From Clostridium pasteurianum DSM 525 = ATCC 6013 (GTDB lineage Bacteria; Bacillota; Clostridia; Clostridiales; Clostridiaceae): 64,000 nucleotides of DNA. This document shows, piece after piece, positions 38,856-46,692 of the stretch. The stretch spans positions 2,696,384 through 2,760,383 of the forward strand of contig NZ_CP009268.1 of the NCBI RefSeq assembly GCF_000807255.1, given 5' to 3'. Each line of letters starts with the position of its first letter. Position 1 is the stretch's first letter. The position numbers and the translations under genes were made by a program. Below the pieces are notes generated by a model. That model was not told the DNA's origin. It was given only the letters and a program-made list of their open reading frames with translations, and searched no databases.

Positions 38856-39482
38856 TTGACTGAAAATAAAAAAAGTTTAGCTTATATATGTTTCACATTA
38901 ATATTAGCATCAGTTTTATGGTATTTATTGTTTGTTATTAAGCCTTTTAACTTTTGGATAGAAATGAGTATTTCTATATTTATTCTAATACTTGCTGCCT
39001 CATTTTCAAAAAATAGCATTTTTGTTTTTAAGAAAATAGCCCTCAAAGATATACTTTTAGGTATTTTTTCAGCTATTGTGTTATATGCTATATTTTATCT
39101 TGGAAATATAATATCCGGATATTTATTTTCATTCAAAGATACAGAAATACTATCAATTTACAATAATAAAGCACAGGGAAACCTAAAACTTATAAGCTTA
39201 CTGCTTCTTTTGTCAATTGGTCCAGGAGAAGAAATTTACTGGAGGGGCTTTATTCAAACTACTTTATCTAGAATATTGGGAGAAAATAAAGGATATATCT
39301 TATCAGCAGTACTTTATGCATTAGTACACATTATTACTGGAAACTTCATGTTAGTTTTAGCAGCTTTAGTGTGTGGATTATATTTGGGATGGATTTACAA
39401 AAGAAAACAAACTCTTACACCAGTAATTATATCTCATGCACTTTGGGATCTTATAATATTTGTTTTATTCCCATTAATATAA
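38856..39482 (+). CDS. CPBP intramembrane metalloprotease
   Basis: The 208-residue membrane protein has the CPBP (Abi) motifs: GPGEEIYWRGF with the paired Glu and Arg, the His in VHIITGNF and the His in SHALWD. It begins with TTG at 38856, 8 bp after AAAGGAG. It is 15 bases ahead of ubiE and probably cotranscribed. Members process prenylated or bacteriocin-like substrates; the target here is unknown. Confidence 0.85.
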   Translation: MTENKKSLAYICFTLILASVLWYLLFVIKPFNFWIEMSISIFILILAASFSKNSIFVFKKIALKDILLGIFSAIVLYAIFYLGNIISGYLFSFKDTEILSIYNNKAQGNLKLISLLLLLSIGPGEEIYWRGFIQTTLSRILGENKGYILSAVLYALVHIITGNFMLVLAALVCGLYLGWIYKRKQTLTPVIISHALWDLIIFVLFPLI

Positions 39483-39497
39483 AAAGGAGGTTAGCAT

Positions 39498-40214
39498 ATG
39501 ACCAGTGAAAAATCAAATGTTCAAAATATCTTTTCATCTATTGCTGAAAAATATGATATATTGAATACAGTATTAACTCTTAATATTGATAGTCTTTGGA
39601 GAAAAAAAGCTATAAATATTTCAAATATAAATGAAGACAGTAAAGTTTTGGATTTATGCTGCGGTACTGGTAAAATGGTATACTATACCTGCAAAAAAGT
39701 TGGTAAGAATACTGAAGTTATAGGTTTAGATTTCAATGAAGCTATGCTTGAGGTAGGTTATAAAAATCTTAATAAAAGTATTCCTGACTATAAATTTAAA
39801 TTACTTAAAGGTGATGTTCAAGCGCTCCCTTTTAAAGACTGCAGCTTTGATTGTGTGACTATTGCCTTTGGATTAAGAAACATTCCCAATAAGACAAAGG
39901 CACTATCTGAAATCTACAGAGTTCTAAAACCAGGTGGAAAAGCAATTTGCTTAGAATTATCAACTCCACAAATACCTATATTCAAACAAGTATATGGAGT
40001 ATATTTCAACAACATACTCCCCATTATTGGATATTTAGGCACTGGTGATAAAAATGCCTATTCCTATCTTAGAGACTCTGTAAACAAATTTATGTCAAAA
40101 TCTGATCTGAAGTATGCCTTTGAATCTACAGGTTTCAAAAATGCTAGCTACAAATCCCTGTCCGGAGGTATAGCTTCTATACACTATGGTACAAAGCCCA
40201 TTGTAATTAAATAA
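39498..40214 (+). CDS. menG: Demethylmenaquinone methyltransferase
   Basis: The 238-residue UbiE/MenG methyltransferase makes the last step of menaquinone synthesis. The SAM site is seen as VLDLCCGTGKM, and the family signature blocks are YDILNTVLTLNIDSLWRKKA and FGLRNIPNKTKALSEIYRVL (key residues only; each is a known UbiE block). AAAGGAGG precedes the ATG. It is far from the other men genes but completes the pathway. Confidence 0.93.
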   Translation: MTSEKSNVQNIFSSIAEKYDILNTVLTLNIDSLWRKKAINISNINEDSKVLDLCCGTGKMVYYTCKKVGKNTEVIGLDFNEAMLEVGYKNLNKSIPDYKFKLLKGDVQALPFKDCSFDCVTIAFGLRNIPNKTKALSEIYRVLKPGGKAICLELSTPQIPIFKQVYGVYFNNILPIIGYLGTGDKNAYSYLRDSVNKFMSKSDLKYAFESTGFKNASYKSLSGGIASIHYGTKPIVIK

Positions 40215-40224
40215 TATGTTATTC

Positions 40225-40256
40225 TTCATTTTATCTACATAATTCTATACTGTATA
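40225..40256 (+). promoter_or_regulatory. Direct-repeat promoter, site 14 (YHS mini-gene)
   Basis: Plus strand: TTCATT, TTATC, TACATA, 9 bp, then TGTATA in the -10 position. The -10 is poor; TATACA two bases further is an alternative. Confidence 0.45.
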
Positions 40257-40261
40257 CAAAT

Positions 40262-40411
40262 ATAAGTATAGATACTACTAGAGATCCTGTATGCGGTATG
40301 AATGTATCAAAGAAAGATGCTATCTCTAGAAAGATAGATGACAAGACATATTATTTTTACAGTAAGAATTGCGCTAATGAATTTGAAAGAAATCATGTGC
40401 AATATAAATAA
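40262..40411 (+). CDS. YHS-domain mini-protein without a standard start
   Basis: The frame reads from about 40262 to the TAA at 40409-40411. It encodes TTRDPVCGMNVSK, then DDKTYYFYSKNCANEFERN, a complete YHS metal-binding domain of about 48 residues. No ATG, GTG or TTG lies before DPVCGM. The only ATG is at 40298, inside the motif. A direct-repeat promoter is just upstream and a terminator just downstream, so it is transcribed. It may start at ATA, or may have lost its start codon. Confidence 0.55.
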   Translation: MSIDTTRDPVCGMNVSKKDAISRKIDDKTYYFYSKNCANEFERNHVQYK

Positions 40412-40434
40412 AATGCTTATATAGTAATAAATAG

Positions 40435-40481
40435 CACCTGAATTAACTGAGTTCTTACTAGGCAATTCAGGTGTTATTTTT
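40435..40481 (+). terminator. Terminator of the YHS mini-gene
   Basis: CACCTGAATT (40435-40444) pairs perfectly with AATTCAGGTG (40464-40473) and is followed by TTATTTTTG. Confidence 0.75.
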
Positions 40482-40558
40482 GAAAATTATATAAAACAAC
40501 TTTATATATATTACAATAAATTATATTCATTACATATAAACAGATTCTAACTAAATCT

Positions 40559-40603
40559 TATTTATTAAATGAGCAATTCTAATTGCAACTTATATATAAT
40601 TTT
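40559..40603. repeat. Short dispersed repeat, copy 2
   Basis: This is the second copy of the 38745-38787 sequence, in the gap between the YHS terminator and the end of the kinase gene. No function is apparent. Confidence 0.45.
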
Positions 40604-40666
40604 GATAATAGGAATATATTGAATTAAGGTTCAAGTATTCTAGATTAAAATTAGGGATGATTAGTA

Positions 40667-42079
40667 TTATAAACATATATTTTTAGGAAAGCTTATACTA
40701 AACACAGTACCTTCTCCAATTTTACCTTTAACCCGTATTTTTCCTCCATTAGCTTCTACTAAACTTTTAGTTATGGTAAGTCCAAGGCCTGATCCGCCAG
40801 TATTTTTGTCTCTTGATATATCACTTCTATAAAATCTCTCAAATATATAGGGTAAGTCTTTTTCAGAAATGCCTATACCATTGTCTTCTACCTCTATTAT
40901 AATATGGTCTTTTTTTTCAAATAGAGATACCTTTACTCTGCCATTAATTTCAAGATAGTTATTGGCATTTGAAAGAAGATTGTGCAGTATTTGTTTTAAA
41001 TTATCTTTATCCATATATACAATTATATTTTCTGCAACTTCAGCCGTAATCATGCAGTTTTTTCTCATAAATATAGGCTTAAAAGTATCTACAATATTTG
41101 CAATTTCAGAAGATAAATTAAATTTACTTTTATTCAGAGTTATATCTGCCTGCTCAAATTTTGATATGTTTCTAAGATTATTTACTAATTTTGAAAGTCT
41201 ATCTAATTCTTCATAAAATACTTGAAATCTTTCTTTTGAGGGTTCCCATATGCCATCAATTAAAGCTTCAACATGAGTTTTTAGAGTAGTAAGCGGAGTC
41301 CTTATTTCATGAGCCATATCAGAAGTAAGCCTTTTTCTGAGTTCTTCTTGATTCTGTAATGTTTCTGCAAGGTAGTTTATTGAGCAAGCTAGTTCTTCTA
41401 TTTCTTTTGTATTGGATTTTATATTAGAACGAACTTTTAAATTCCCCATTCTCATTTCAGAAGCAGTTTTAGTTATCTTTTCAAGAGGAGATGCAATCTG
41501 CCTTGATAAAAAGAAAGTTATTAATAATCCAAAAATCAATGTTATAAAAAAAGATATTATAAAGGATTGATTAAGATTATTTATAAACGCTAATGAATTG
41601 GAAGAAAAATAAGAGCTGCCGTAATAACCAATGATTATTGTCCCCACTACACTATTATCTTTAGTCAGTTCATGTTTTTCTTCTTTGTACTCTCCTGAAT
41701 TAATACTGGATAAATTGCCCATCATGCCGTTTTTCCCTTCGCCCATCATTGAATTCATCATATTTTTATGCTGCATGTACGTAGTCCCTGAAGAAAACAG
41801 AATACTACCTGAATTATCTCTTACTTCAATATATAATTCATTCATATTTGCATTTCTGACCATTGCTTCCTGGCTGTCACCTGAAAATCCATTATCTTTA
41901 TTATAAGAATCTTCAATAAATTTAACTATTTCATTTATCCTTGTATTGTGTTCATCTACTAAATATTTACTAAATTCATTGGAAATCCTTAAATTTGAAA
42001 TAATACCAGTAATGATTAAAGAGCCCATAAGAGCAATAAAAAAACCTAAGGCTAACTTTTTACCAAGTGTTATTTTCAC
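40667..42079 (-). CDS. Sensor histidine kinase (system 2)
   Basis: The 470-residue kinase has two membrane helices (about 7-27 and 170-192), an extracellular sensor, HAMP, the H-box MAHEIRTPLTTL, and N, G1 and G2 boxes (NLLSNANNYL, DNGIGI, GSGLGL). The sensor contains a striking Met stretch, KNMMNSMMGEGKNGMMG, suggesting Cu(I) or similar binding. It follows its regulator by 32 bases. It is a paralogue of system 1 with the same domain order. Confidence 0.9.
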   Translation of the reverse strand: MKITLGKKLALGFFIALMGSLIITGIISNLRISNEFSKYLVDEHNTRINEIVKFIEDSYNKDNGFSGDSQEAMVRNANMNELYIEVRDNSGSILFSSGTTYMQHKNMMNSMMGEGKNGMMGNLSSINSGEYKEEKHELTKDNSVVGTIIIGYYGSSYFSSNSLAFINNLNQSFIISFFITLIFGLLITFFLSRQIASPLEKITKTASEMRMGNLKVRSNIKSNTKEIEELACSINYLAETLQNQEELRKRLTSDMAHEIRTPLTTLKTHVEALIDGIWEPSKERFQVFYEELDRLSKLVNNLRNISKFEQADITLNKSKFNLSSEIANIVDTFKPIFMRKNCMITAEVAENIIVYMDKDNLKQILHNLLSNANNYLEINGRVKVSLFEKKDHIIIEVEDNGIGISEKDLPYIFERFYRSDISRDKNTGGSGLGLTITKSLVEANGGKIRVKGKIGEGTVFSISFPKNICL

Positions 42080-42111
42080 TACTATAACCTCCTGTATTAA
42101 CTAAAATATTA

Positions 42112-42816
42112 TTAAGATTTTGAGCCTGTAAATTTATAACCTACTCCATAAACTGTACTTATATATTTAGGATTCTTAGTGTCGTCTTCAATTTTATGTC
42201 TTACATTCTTTATATAGCTGTCCACCGTTCTATCAAAGCCTTCATATTCAATTCCAAAGGCCTTTTTAACTAATTGTTCTCTTGTAAATACCTGACCAGG
42301 ATTCGTAAGTAGTGCTACCAATACTTTAAATTCATAAGGAGTGATATCTATTTCTTTATTTTTCTTTTTAACTTTCATTTTTCTCACATCTATTTTCAAA
42401 TCACCATCATTAAATACAAGATAATCAGCAAGTGGATTATCATCTCTATAAGCTCTTCTAAGAAGTGCTCTTATTCTTCCTACAAGCTCTCTTACACTAA
42501 AAGGCTTTGTAAGATAATCATCTGCCCCTATCGCTAAGCCTTCAATTTTATCATCTTCCTCTATTTTAGCAGTAAGCATAATAATAGGAACATCAGATAC
42601 TGATCTTACCTTTCTGCAAACTTCTTCTCCAGAAATTTTAGGAAGCATTAAATCCAATACGATGAGTTTAATATTCTCTTTTTTAAAAATTTCAATGGCT
42701 TCTTCACCATTTGTTGCTATATATACTTTAAAATTATCCTTTTCTAAATAAGCTTTAATTACTTCCAGTATTGTATATTCATCATCAACTACAAGTATAT
42801 TAATGGTATCTTTCAT
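42112..42816 (-). CDS. OmpR/PhoB-family response regulator (system 2)
   Basis: The 234-residue regulator has Asp55 (LIVLDLMLPK), the Thr in MLTAKI, the Lys in LTKPFS, and a winged-helix domain ending YISTVYGVGYKF. It precedes its kinase. The SHOCT gene with promoter site 15 lies directly upstream on the same strand, separated by a hairpin, so read-through from that promoter may express it. It is an alternative candidate for binding the direct repeats. Confidence 0.9.
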   Translation of the reverse strand: MKDTINILVVDDEYTILEVIKAYLEKDNFKVYIATNGEEAIEIFKKENIKLIVLDLMLPKISGEEVCRKVRSVSDVPIIMLTAKIEEDDKIEGLAIGADDYLTKPFSVRELVGRIRALLRRAYRDDNPLADYLVFNDGDLKIDVRKMKVKKKNKEIDITPYEFKVLVALLTNPGQVFTREQLVKKAFGIEYEGFDRTVDSYIKNVRHKIEDDTKNPKYISTVYGVGYKFTGSKS

Positions 42817-42867
42817 TTTTCGAGCACCTCAATACAATTTATTATTTCTTACAATTATCATTATATC

Positions 42868-42902
42868 AAAAATAACTAGAGATTAATCTCTAGTTATTTT
42901 TG
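42868..42902. terminator. Symmetric hairpin between the SHOCT gene and system 2
   Basis: AAAATAACTAGAGAT and its complement form a 15-bp stem around the SHOCT stop codon region, with A/T runs on both sides. It can stop or attenuate transcription running into the regulator gene. Confidence 0.6.
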
Positions 42903-43126
42903 ATAAATTCTTTCCTCTTTTTATATTCTTCTTCGCTGATTTCTCCTTTAGCATACATGTTATCAAGAGTTTTAATTGCATTGTTATTTACCTTAAAATA
43001 ACCCTTAAATAATTTTACTGCTGCAACAACTATTCCTATAATTATTAAAAGTCGTATTATCATAAATATTATGAGATATGGCCCTCCCACGCCTATAAAT
43101 CCATTACCATAACCACAACCAAACAT
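42890..43126 (-). CDS. Small membrane protein with SHOCT domain
   Basis: The 78-residue protein has a Gly/Cys-rich start (MFGCGYGNGF), one membrane segment (about 17-40) and a C-terminal SHOCT motif (LDNMYAKGEISEEEYKKRKEF). SHOCT proteins are common near two-component and stress genes, with unknown roles. The ATG follows AAGGTGAT. It is under promoter site 15. Confidence 0.78.
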   Translation of the reverse strand: MFGCGYGNGFIGVGGPYLIIFMIIRLLIIIGIVVAAVKLFKGYFKVNNNAIKTLDNMYAKGEISEEEYKKRKEFIKNN

Positions 43127-43159
43127 AATATCACCTTCCTTTTAATTTTCTATAATTAA

Positions 43160-43194
43160 ATTATAAAATTAAATTATGGAGCAATTATGAATGA
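43160..43194 (-). promoter_or_regulatory. Direct-repeat promoter, site 15 (SHOCT gene)
   Basis: Minus strand: TTCATA, ATTGC, TCCATA, 9 bp, then -10 TATAAT. Confidence 0.6.
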
Positions 43195-43410
43195 ACTATG
43201 CCTACTCATATAAACATACCACAAAACTAAAAATAAATTCTTACTACATTTAGTATATATACTAAATTCACTTTACAATAGCTGAATCATACTGAATAAA
43301 TATTTGAAAAAGTAGAAATATTCTTTTTATTACGTTATAATAAAAAAGATAAATTATACAATAATAATTATATAACTGAATTTATACTAACACATAAGGA
43401 GGACTTAGTT

Positions 43411-44274
43411 ATGACAAATAATAACATTAAAATAAAAAAATCCATACCTTTTGATGCTAAAAGAAAAATCGTTGCTCATGCAACGGGAGAATCATGGTAT
43501 AATATACCACATATTACTTACAACTATGAGCCAGACATAACAAACTTTTATGAAGAATTTGTTGAACTATCTAAAAAATTAAAAAGTGAAGGGAAGAAAA
43601 TTTCCTTTAATAGTTTAATGATAAAAGTTATATCAGAGGGATTGTTAAGTGCTGCTGATTTGAATTCATATTTAGAATATGATCACGAAAAGTGCGATGG
43701 TACTTTACATATATTAGATGAAATTAACATAGCTATTCCCTGGATTTTATCTGATGGTTCTCATATAACTCCAAGTATAATGAATGCTGGTAAACTATCA
43801 TTAGAAGAAATTTCTGACTACATTTCAAATTTGACTAATAAAATAAATAATTCAGACATTAAAGAAATAACAAATATACTGTCGTCGGAATTCAGCAGTG
43901 AAAAGCCCTATCTTGAAGGTAAAGAAAAAGATAATTATTATAAAATACCTGACAGTGAACGTCTAACAAAAGAGGACTTTATTTATGGAACAATAACATT
44001 TTCAAATATTGGATCTCTTTATAGAGAACAAAAAGGCTCTTTTTGTCTACTTGAAGTTATACCACCACAAGTATTTGCGATAGGCCTAAGCTCAGTTCAG
44101 GAAAAACCAGGAGTTTTTTTAGATGACAACGGATCTAAACAAATAGGAATAAGAAAAACACTTCCAATGTGCCTAGCCTTTGATCATAGAGCACTTGATT
44201 TCAGTTCTATTATTCCATTTTTAAAAAAGCTGGATTCCATATTTGATGATCCATCTGTTATTCATCAGTGGTAA
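43411..44274 (+). CDS. Stand-alone 2-oxoacid dehydrogenase E2-type acyltransferase domain protein
   Basis: The 287-residue protein matches only the catalytic (CAT-like) domain of dihydrolipoyl acyltransferases. There is no lipoyl or E1/E3-binding domain. The active-site His is in AFDHRALDFSS; the usual following Gly (DHRxxDG) is Phe here. TFSNIGSLY matches the conserved TxSNxG block. Stand-alone forms occur in clostridia without a known partner. The gene has AGGAGGAC in front and a terminator behind. The acyl substrate is unknown. Confidence 0.78.
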   Translation: MTNNNIKIKKSIPFDAKRKIVAHATGESWYNIPHITYNYEPDITNFYEEFVELSKKLKSEGKKISFNSLMIKVISEGLLSAADLNSYLEYDHEKCDGTLHILDEINIAIPWILSDGSHITPSIMNAGKLSLEEISDYISNLTNKINNSDIKEITNILSSEFSSEKPYLEGKEKDNYYKIPDSERLTKEDFIYGTITFSNIGSLYREQKGSFCLLEVIPPQVFAIGLSSVQEKPGVFLDDNGSKQIGIRKTLPMCLAFDHRALDFSSIIPFLKKLDSIFDDPSVIHQW

Positions 44275-44299
44275 TAAAGTTTTGCATTCGTAATATATT

Positions 44300-44340
44300 A
44301 AAAAATACCTGGAGATAAATATATTTTCAGGTATTTTTTA
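44300..44340 (+). terminator. Terminator behind the E2-type gene
   Basis: AAAAAATACCTG and CAGGTATTTTTT form a perfect 12-bp stem ending in a T-run. Confidence 0.75.
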
Positions 44341-44543
44341 TATTTGAATTGATTTTTTTTATATCTACAATACTACTAATTAAAACTTATGAAAAAGCAA
44401 CCTCAATAAGTTTTCCATGATATCCACTTGAAAATAATCTTACATCACAAAAACAATATGACAATTATGCAATATTCTGTAAAGAAAATATTTATGATTT
44501 GATTCAGAAATTTTCTTTATAAAAGAGTTATACTTGTATTTAT

Positions 44544-45869
44544 TTATCTAAACTCCTTCATTTTAAATTCAATTAAAAATGTAGTTCTTTCCAGAGTACT
44601 TTCTAGGGATATAATTCCATTATTTTGTTCAATCAATTGTTTAATAATATATAATCCGAATCCATGATCTTGTGATTTTTTAGTCTTTGTAGAGAATCCT
44701 CTATCAAAAATTTTATTTTGAATATCTTCAGGAATCATATCTCCATTATTAGATATTTCAATAAAAAATTTATTATCTTTACTAAAAGAATCTATTGTTA
44801 TCTCTTTATTTTCAATATTAGATTTAACTTCAAATGCTTCAAAGGCATTATCTATAATATTACTTATAATACTTATTAGATCATTTTCTTTAATTTCTAT
44901 TGAGCTGAAAGGTTCATCAATCATTATATCAAAATTTATATTATTTTTTACTGCATAATTACTTTTTATAGATAGCAATCCACTTAAACAATCATTGCCA
45001 GTATCTATGTATTTAAATGATGAATGAAGTGTATTTGAAATTCCATTTACATAGTTTTTTATCTTTTCAACAGTATCTGGTTTATTTAGAGAACATAACC
45101 CCCATATAACATTAATATGATTTGCGAAATCATGCTTTTCTTGTCTAATTATTTTAATTATCTCTTCCATGTCTTTAATCTGATGTTCTTGTATTTTATA
45201 TTTAGCTTCCACATTTACAATTCTTCTATATTCTTTTAATCCATTTAATTGTATTATTAAAAATATAAAATATACGATGAATATAAAACAATTATATATT
45301 TTAAGATCCTTTACATCAAAAATACTAAAATTAATAATAAGTATAAGTAATGCAAAAACTCCAATTTGCATTATTAAATTAGAAAAAAGAATACCTTCTT
45401 GTTGAAATAATTTGAACTTATTAAAATACTTACTAAATCTGAAAAGTAATAATACAATAATTACTTGCATTATTTTAGTAGCTATTATAAAAACAAGTGA
45501 ATATTTAAAATTCAAAAAAATTTGATTGAGGTTTATATTCAAAATAATCATTTCAATAATTCCAATAAAATATTCAGTTACAGAAAGCACTGAAAGGAAT
45601 ACAAAAAATATGACTATAGACGCGAATATTTTTATTCTTGTAATGTAAGCCAATAATAAAATATCAAATATTGTAATAAATAATATACGATAGATATTGT
45701 TAATATAAATTGTACTGAAATAAGTCATAGACACAAATAATATACAAAATAAGATTGATCTTAATTTATTTTCTATTAAAAATCTTTTTTTATTATGTAG
45801 TGCTGCAAAAATTCCTAGAAAGAGCAATGATTCAATAACATCTGATAGTATTTCCATTATAATAGCCAT
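44544..45869 (-). CDS. agrC: AgrC-type GHKL sensor histidine kinase
   Basis: The 441-residue protein has six to seven membrane helices in the first 200 residues, then a dimerisation helix with the phospho-acceptor His in RQEKHDFANHINVIWG, and a GHKL ATPase domain (N-box NIIDNAFEAF, DRGFSTK, HGFGLYIIKQ). This is the peptide-pheromone receptor layout of AgrC/ComD. The ATG at 45869 follows AAAGGAG and is preferred over the frame opening at 45932. The 47-codon agrD-like gene precedes it by 80 bases. No agrA regulator or agrB protease follows. Confidence 0.85.
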   Translation of the reverse strand: MAIIMEILSDVIESLLFLGIFAALHNKKRFLIENKLRSILFCILFVSMTYFSTIYINNIYRILFITIFDILLLAYITRIKIFASIVIFFVFLSVLSVTEYFIGIIEMIILNINLNQIFLNFKYSLVFIIATKIMQVIIVLLLFRFSKYFNKFKLFQQEGILFSNLIMQIGVFALLILIINFSIFDVKDLKIYNCFIFIVYFIFLIIQLNGLKEYRRIVNVEAKYKIQEHQIKDMEEIIKIIRQEKHDFANHINVIWGLCSLNKPDTVEKIKNYVNGISNTLHSSFKYIDTGNDCLSGLLSIKSNYAVKNNINFDIMIDEPFSSIEIKENDLISIISNIIDNAFEAFEVKSNIENKEITIDSFSKDNKFFIEISNNGDMIPEDIQNKIFDRGFSTKTKKSQDHGFGLYIIKQLIEQNNGIISLESTLERTTFLIEFKMKEFR

Positions 45870-45949
45870 AGTATCTCCTTTAATTATAACTTTTTTATAA
45901 ATACCATAGATAAAAACATTAATCCATGGCATTTATAAAAAATGAATTT

Positions 45950-46093
45950 CTATTTTAGAAATTCATCAGGGCACTTTGGCTGATGTCCTAAAAGAGTTGA
46001 TGTTGGTACTATAACTATTGCTCCTAAAAATAAAGCTATAGAACCTAAAAATTTCATTGATTTTGATACTAACAAATTTTTAATATTTTTCAT
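45950..46093 (-). CDS. agrD: AgrD-like cyclic lactone autoinducer precursor
   Basis: This 47-residue ORF starts MKNIKNLLVSKSMKFLG as an amphipathic leader, followed by a hydrophobic stretch (IALFLGAIVIVP). The tail TSTLLGHQPKCPDEFLK matches clostridial AgrD proteins, whose pheromone is followed by HQPxxPxxL. By that register the pheromone would be STLLG closed through the Ser, a true lactone; the only Cys lies after the cleavage point. GGGGGG lies 7 bp before the ATG. It sits directly ahead of agrC. The call rests on tail motif, leader and neighbour. Confidence 0.75.
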   Translation of the reverse strand: MKNIKNLLVSKSMKFLGSIALFLGAIVIVPTSTLLGHQPKCPDEFLK

Positions 46094-46343
46094 TTTAATC
46101 CCCCCATCAGTATTGAATAATTACTATATATGATATTCTACAATAAATTGCTTTTTTCCTTCATAATTTTTAAAAGAAAGATATTTGAACAAAAAAATTT
46201 TTCACTATAAATTTATTTGTCTTCACATTATGTATTTTAAAAATAAAAAAAGACACATCATATCATTTTTTTATGATACAATGTATCTTTTTTGATATTA
46301 ATATTTTATATGGATTTTTAAATCCTAAGCAATTTAAACTCAA

Positions 46344-46437
46344 TTATTTAGAAACTTCCTTAATAGCAACTGCTACTGCAACTGAAGCTCCAACCATTGG
46401 ATTATTATCCATTCCAATAAATCCCATCATTTCAACG
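46344..46437 (-). pseudogene. 3'-end fragment resembling the GGGtGRT protein gene, copy 1
   Basis: About 31 codons read EMMGFIGMDNNPMVGASVAV and end KEVSK. This matches the C-terminus that I recall for clostridial GGGtGRT proteins. It is closely similar to the copy at 48194-48310. No upstream part of the gene is present. The Asp in GMDNNP replaces Gly, indicating decay. Confidence 0.5.
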
Positions 46438-46442
46438 ACAGT

Positions 46443-46463
46443 TTAGGAGTTTTACTCCTAAAG
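46443..46463. terminator. Short hairpin at the fragment boundary
   Basis: TTTAGGAGT and ACTCCTAAA form a 9-bp stem at the point where fragment copy 1 loses homology. Confidence 0.4.
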
Positions 46464-46692
46464 TTGCACAAATACTTGGTTAATTAAAAATGTATTACAC
46501 ATTTTACTCACGTTAAATGTATATTATTATAATATATTATTTTTATGGGTTATGCAATATAAAATCTTTACTTTTCACAATATTTAATTAAAACATATTT
46601 GTTTTAATGCAATGTATAATTGTCATTATAAAACAATACAGACTAATAAAATAACCTGGAATAAAATAGAACAGTGAATAGGAGTTTAAATA
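46464..46692. other. AT-rich spacer without recognisable gene
   Basis: No reading frame or repeat was identified between the hairpin and the DUF1232 gene, apart from the AGGAG site of that gene. Confidence 0.4.
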
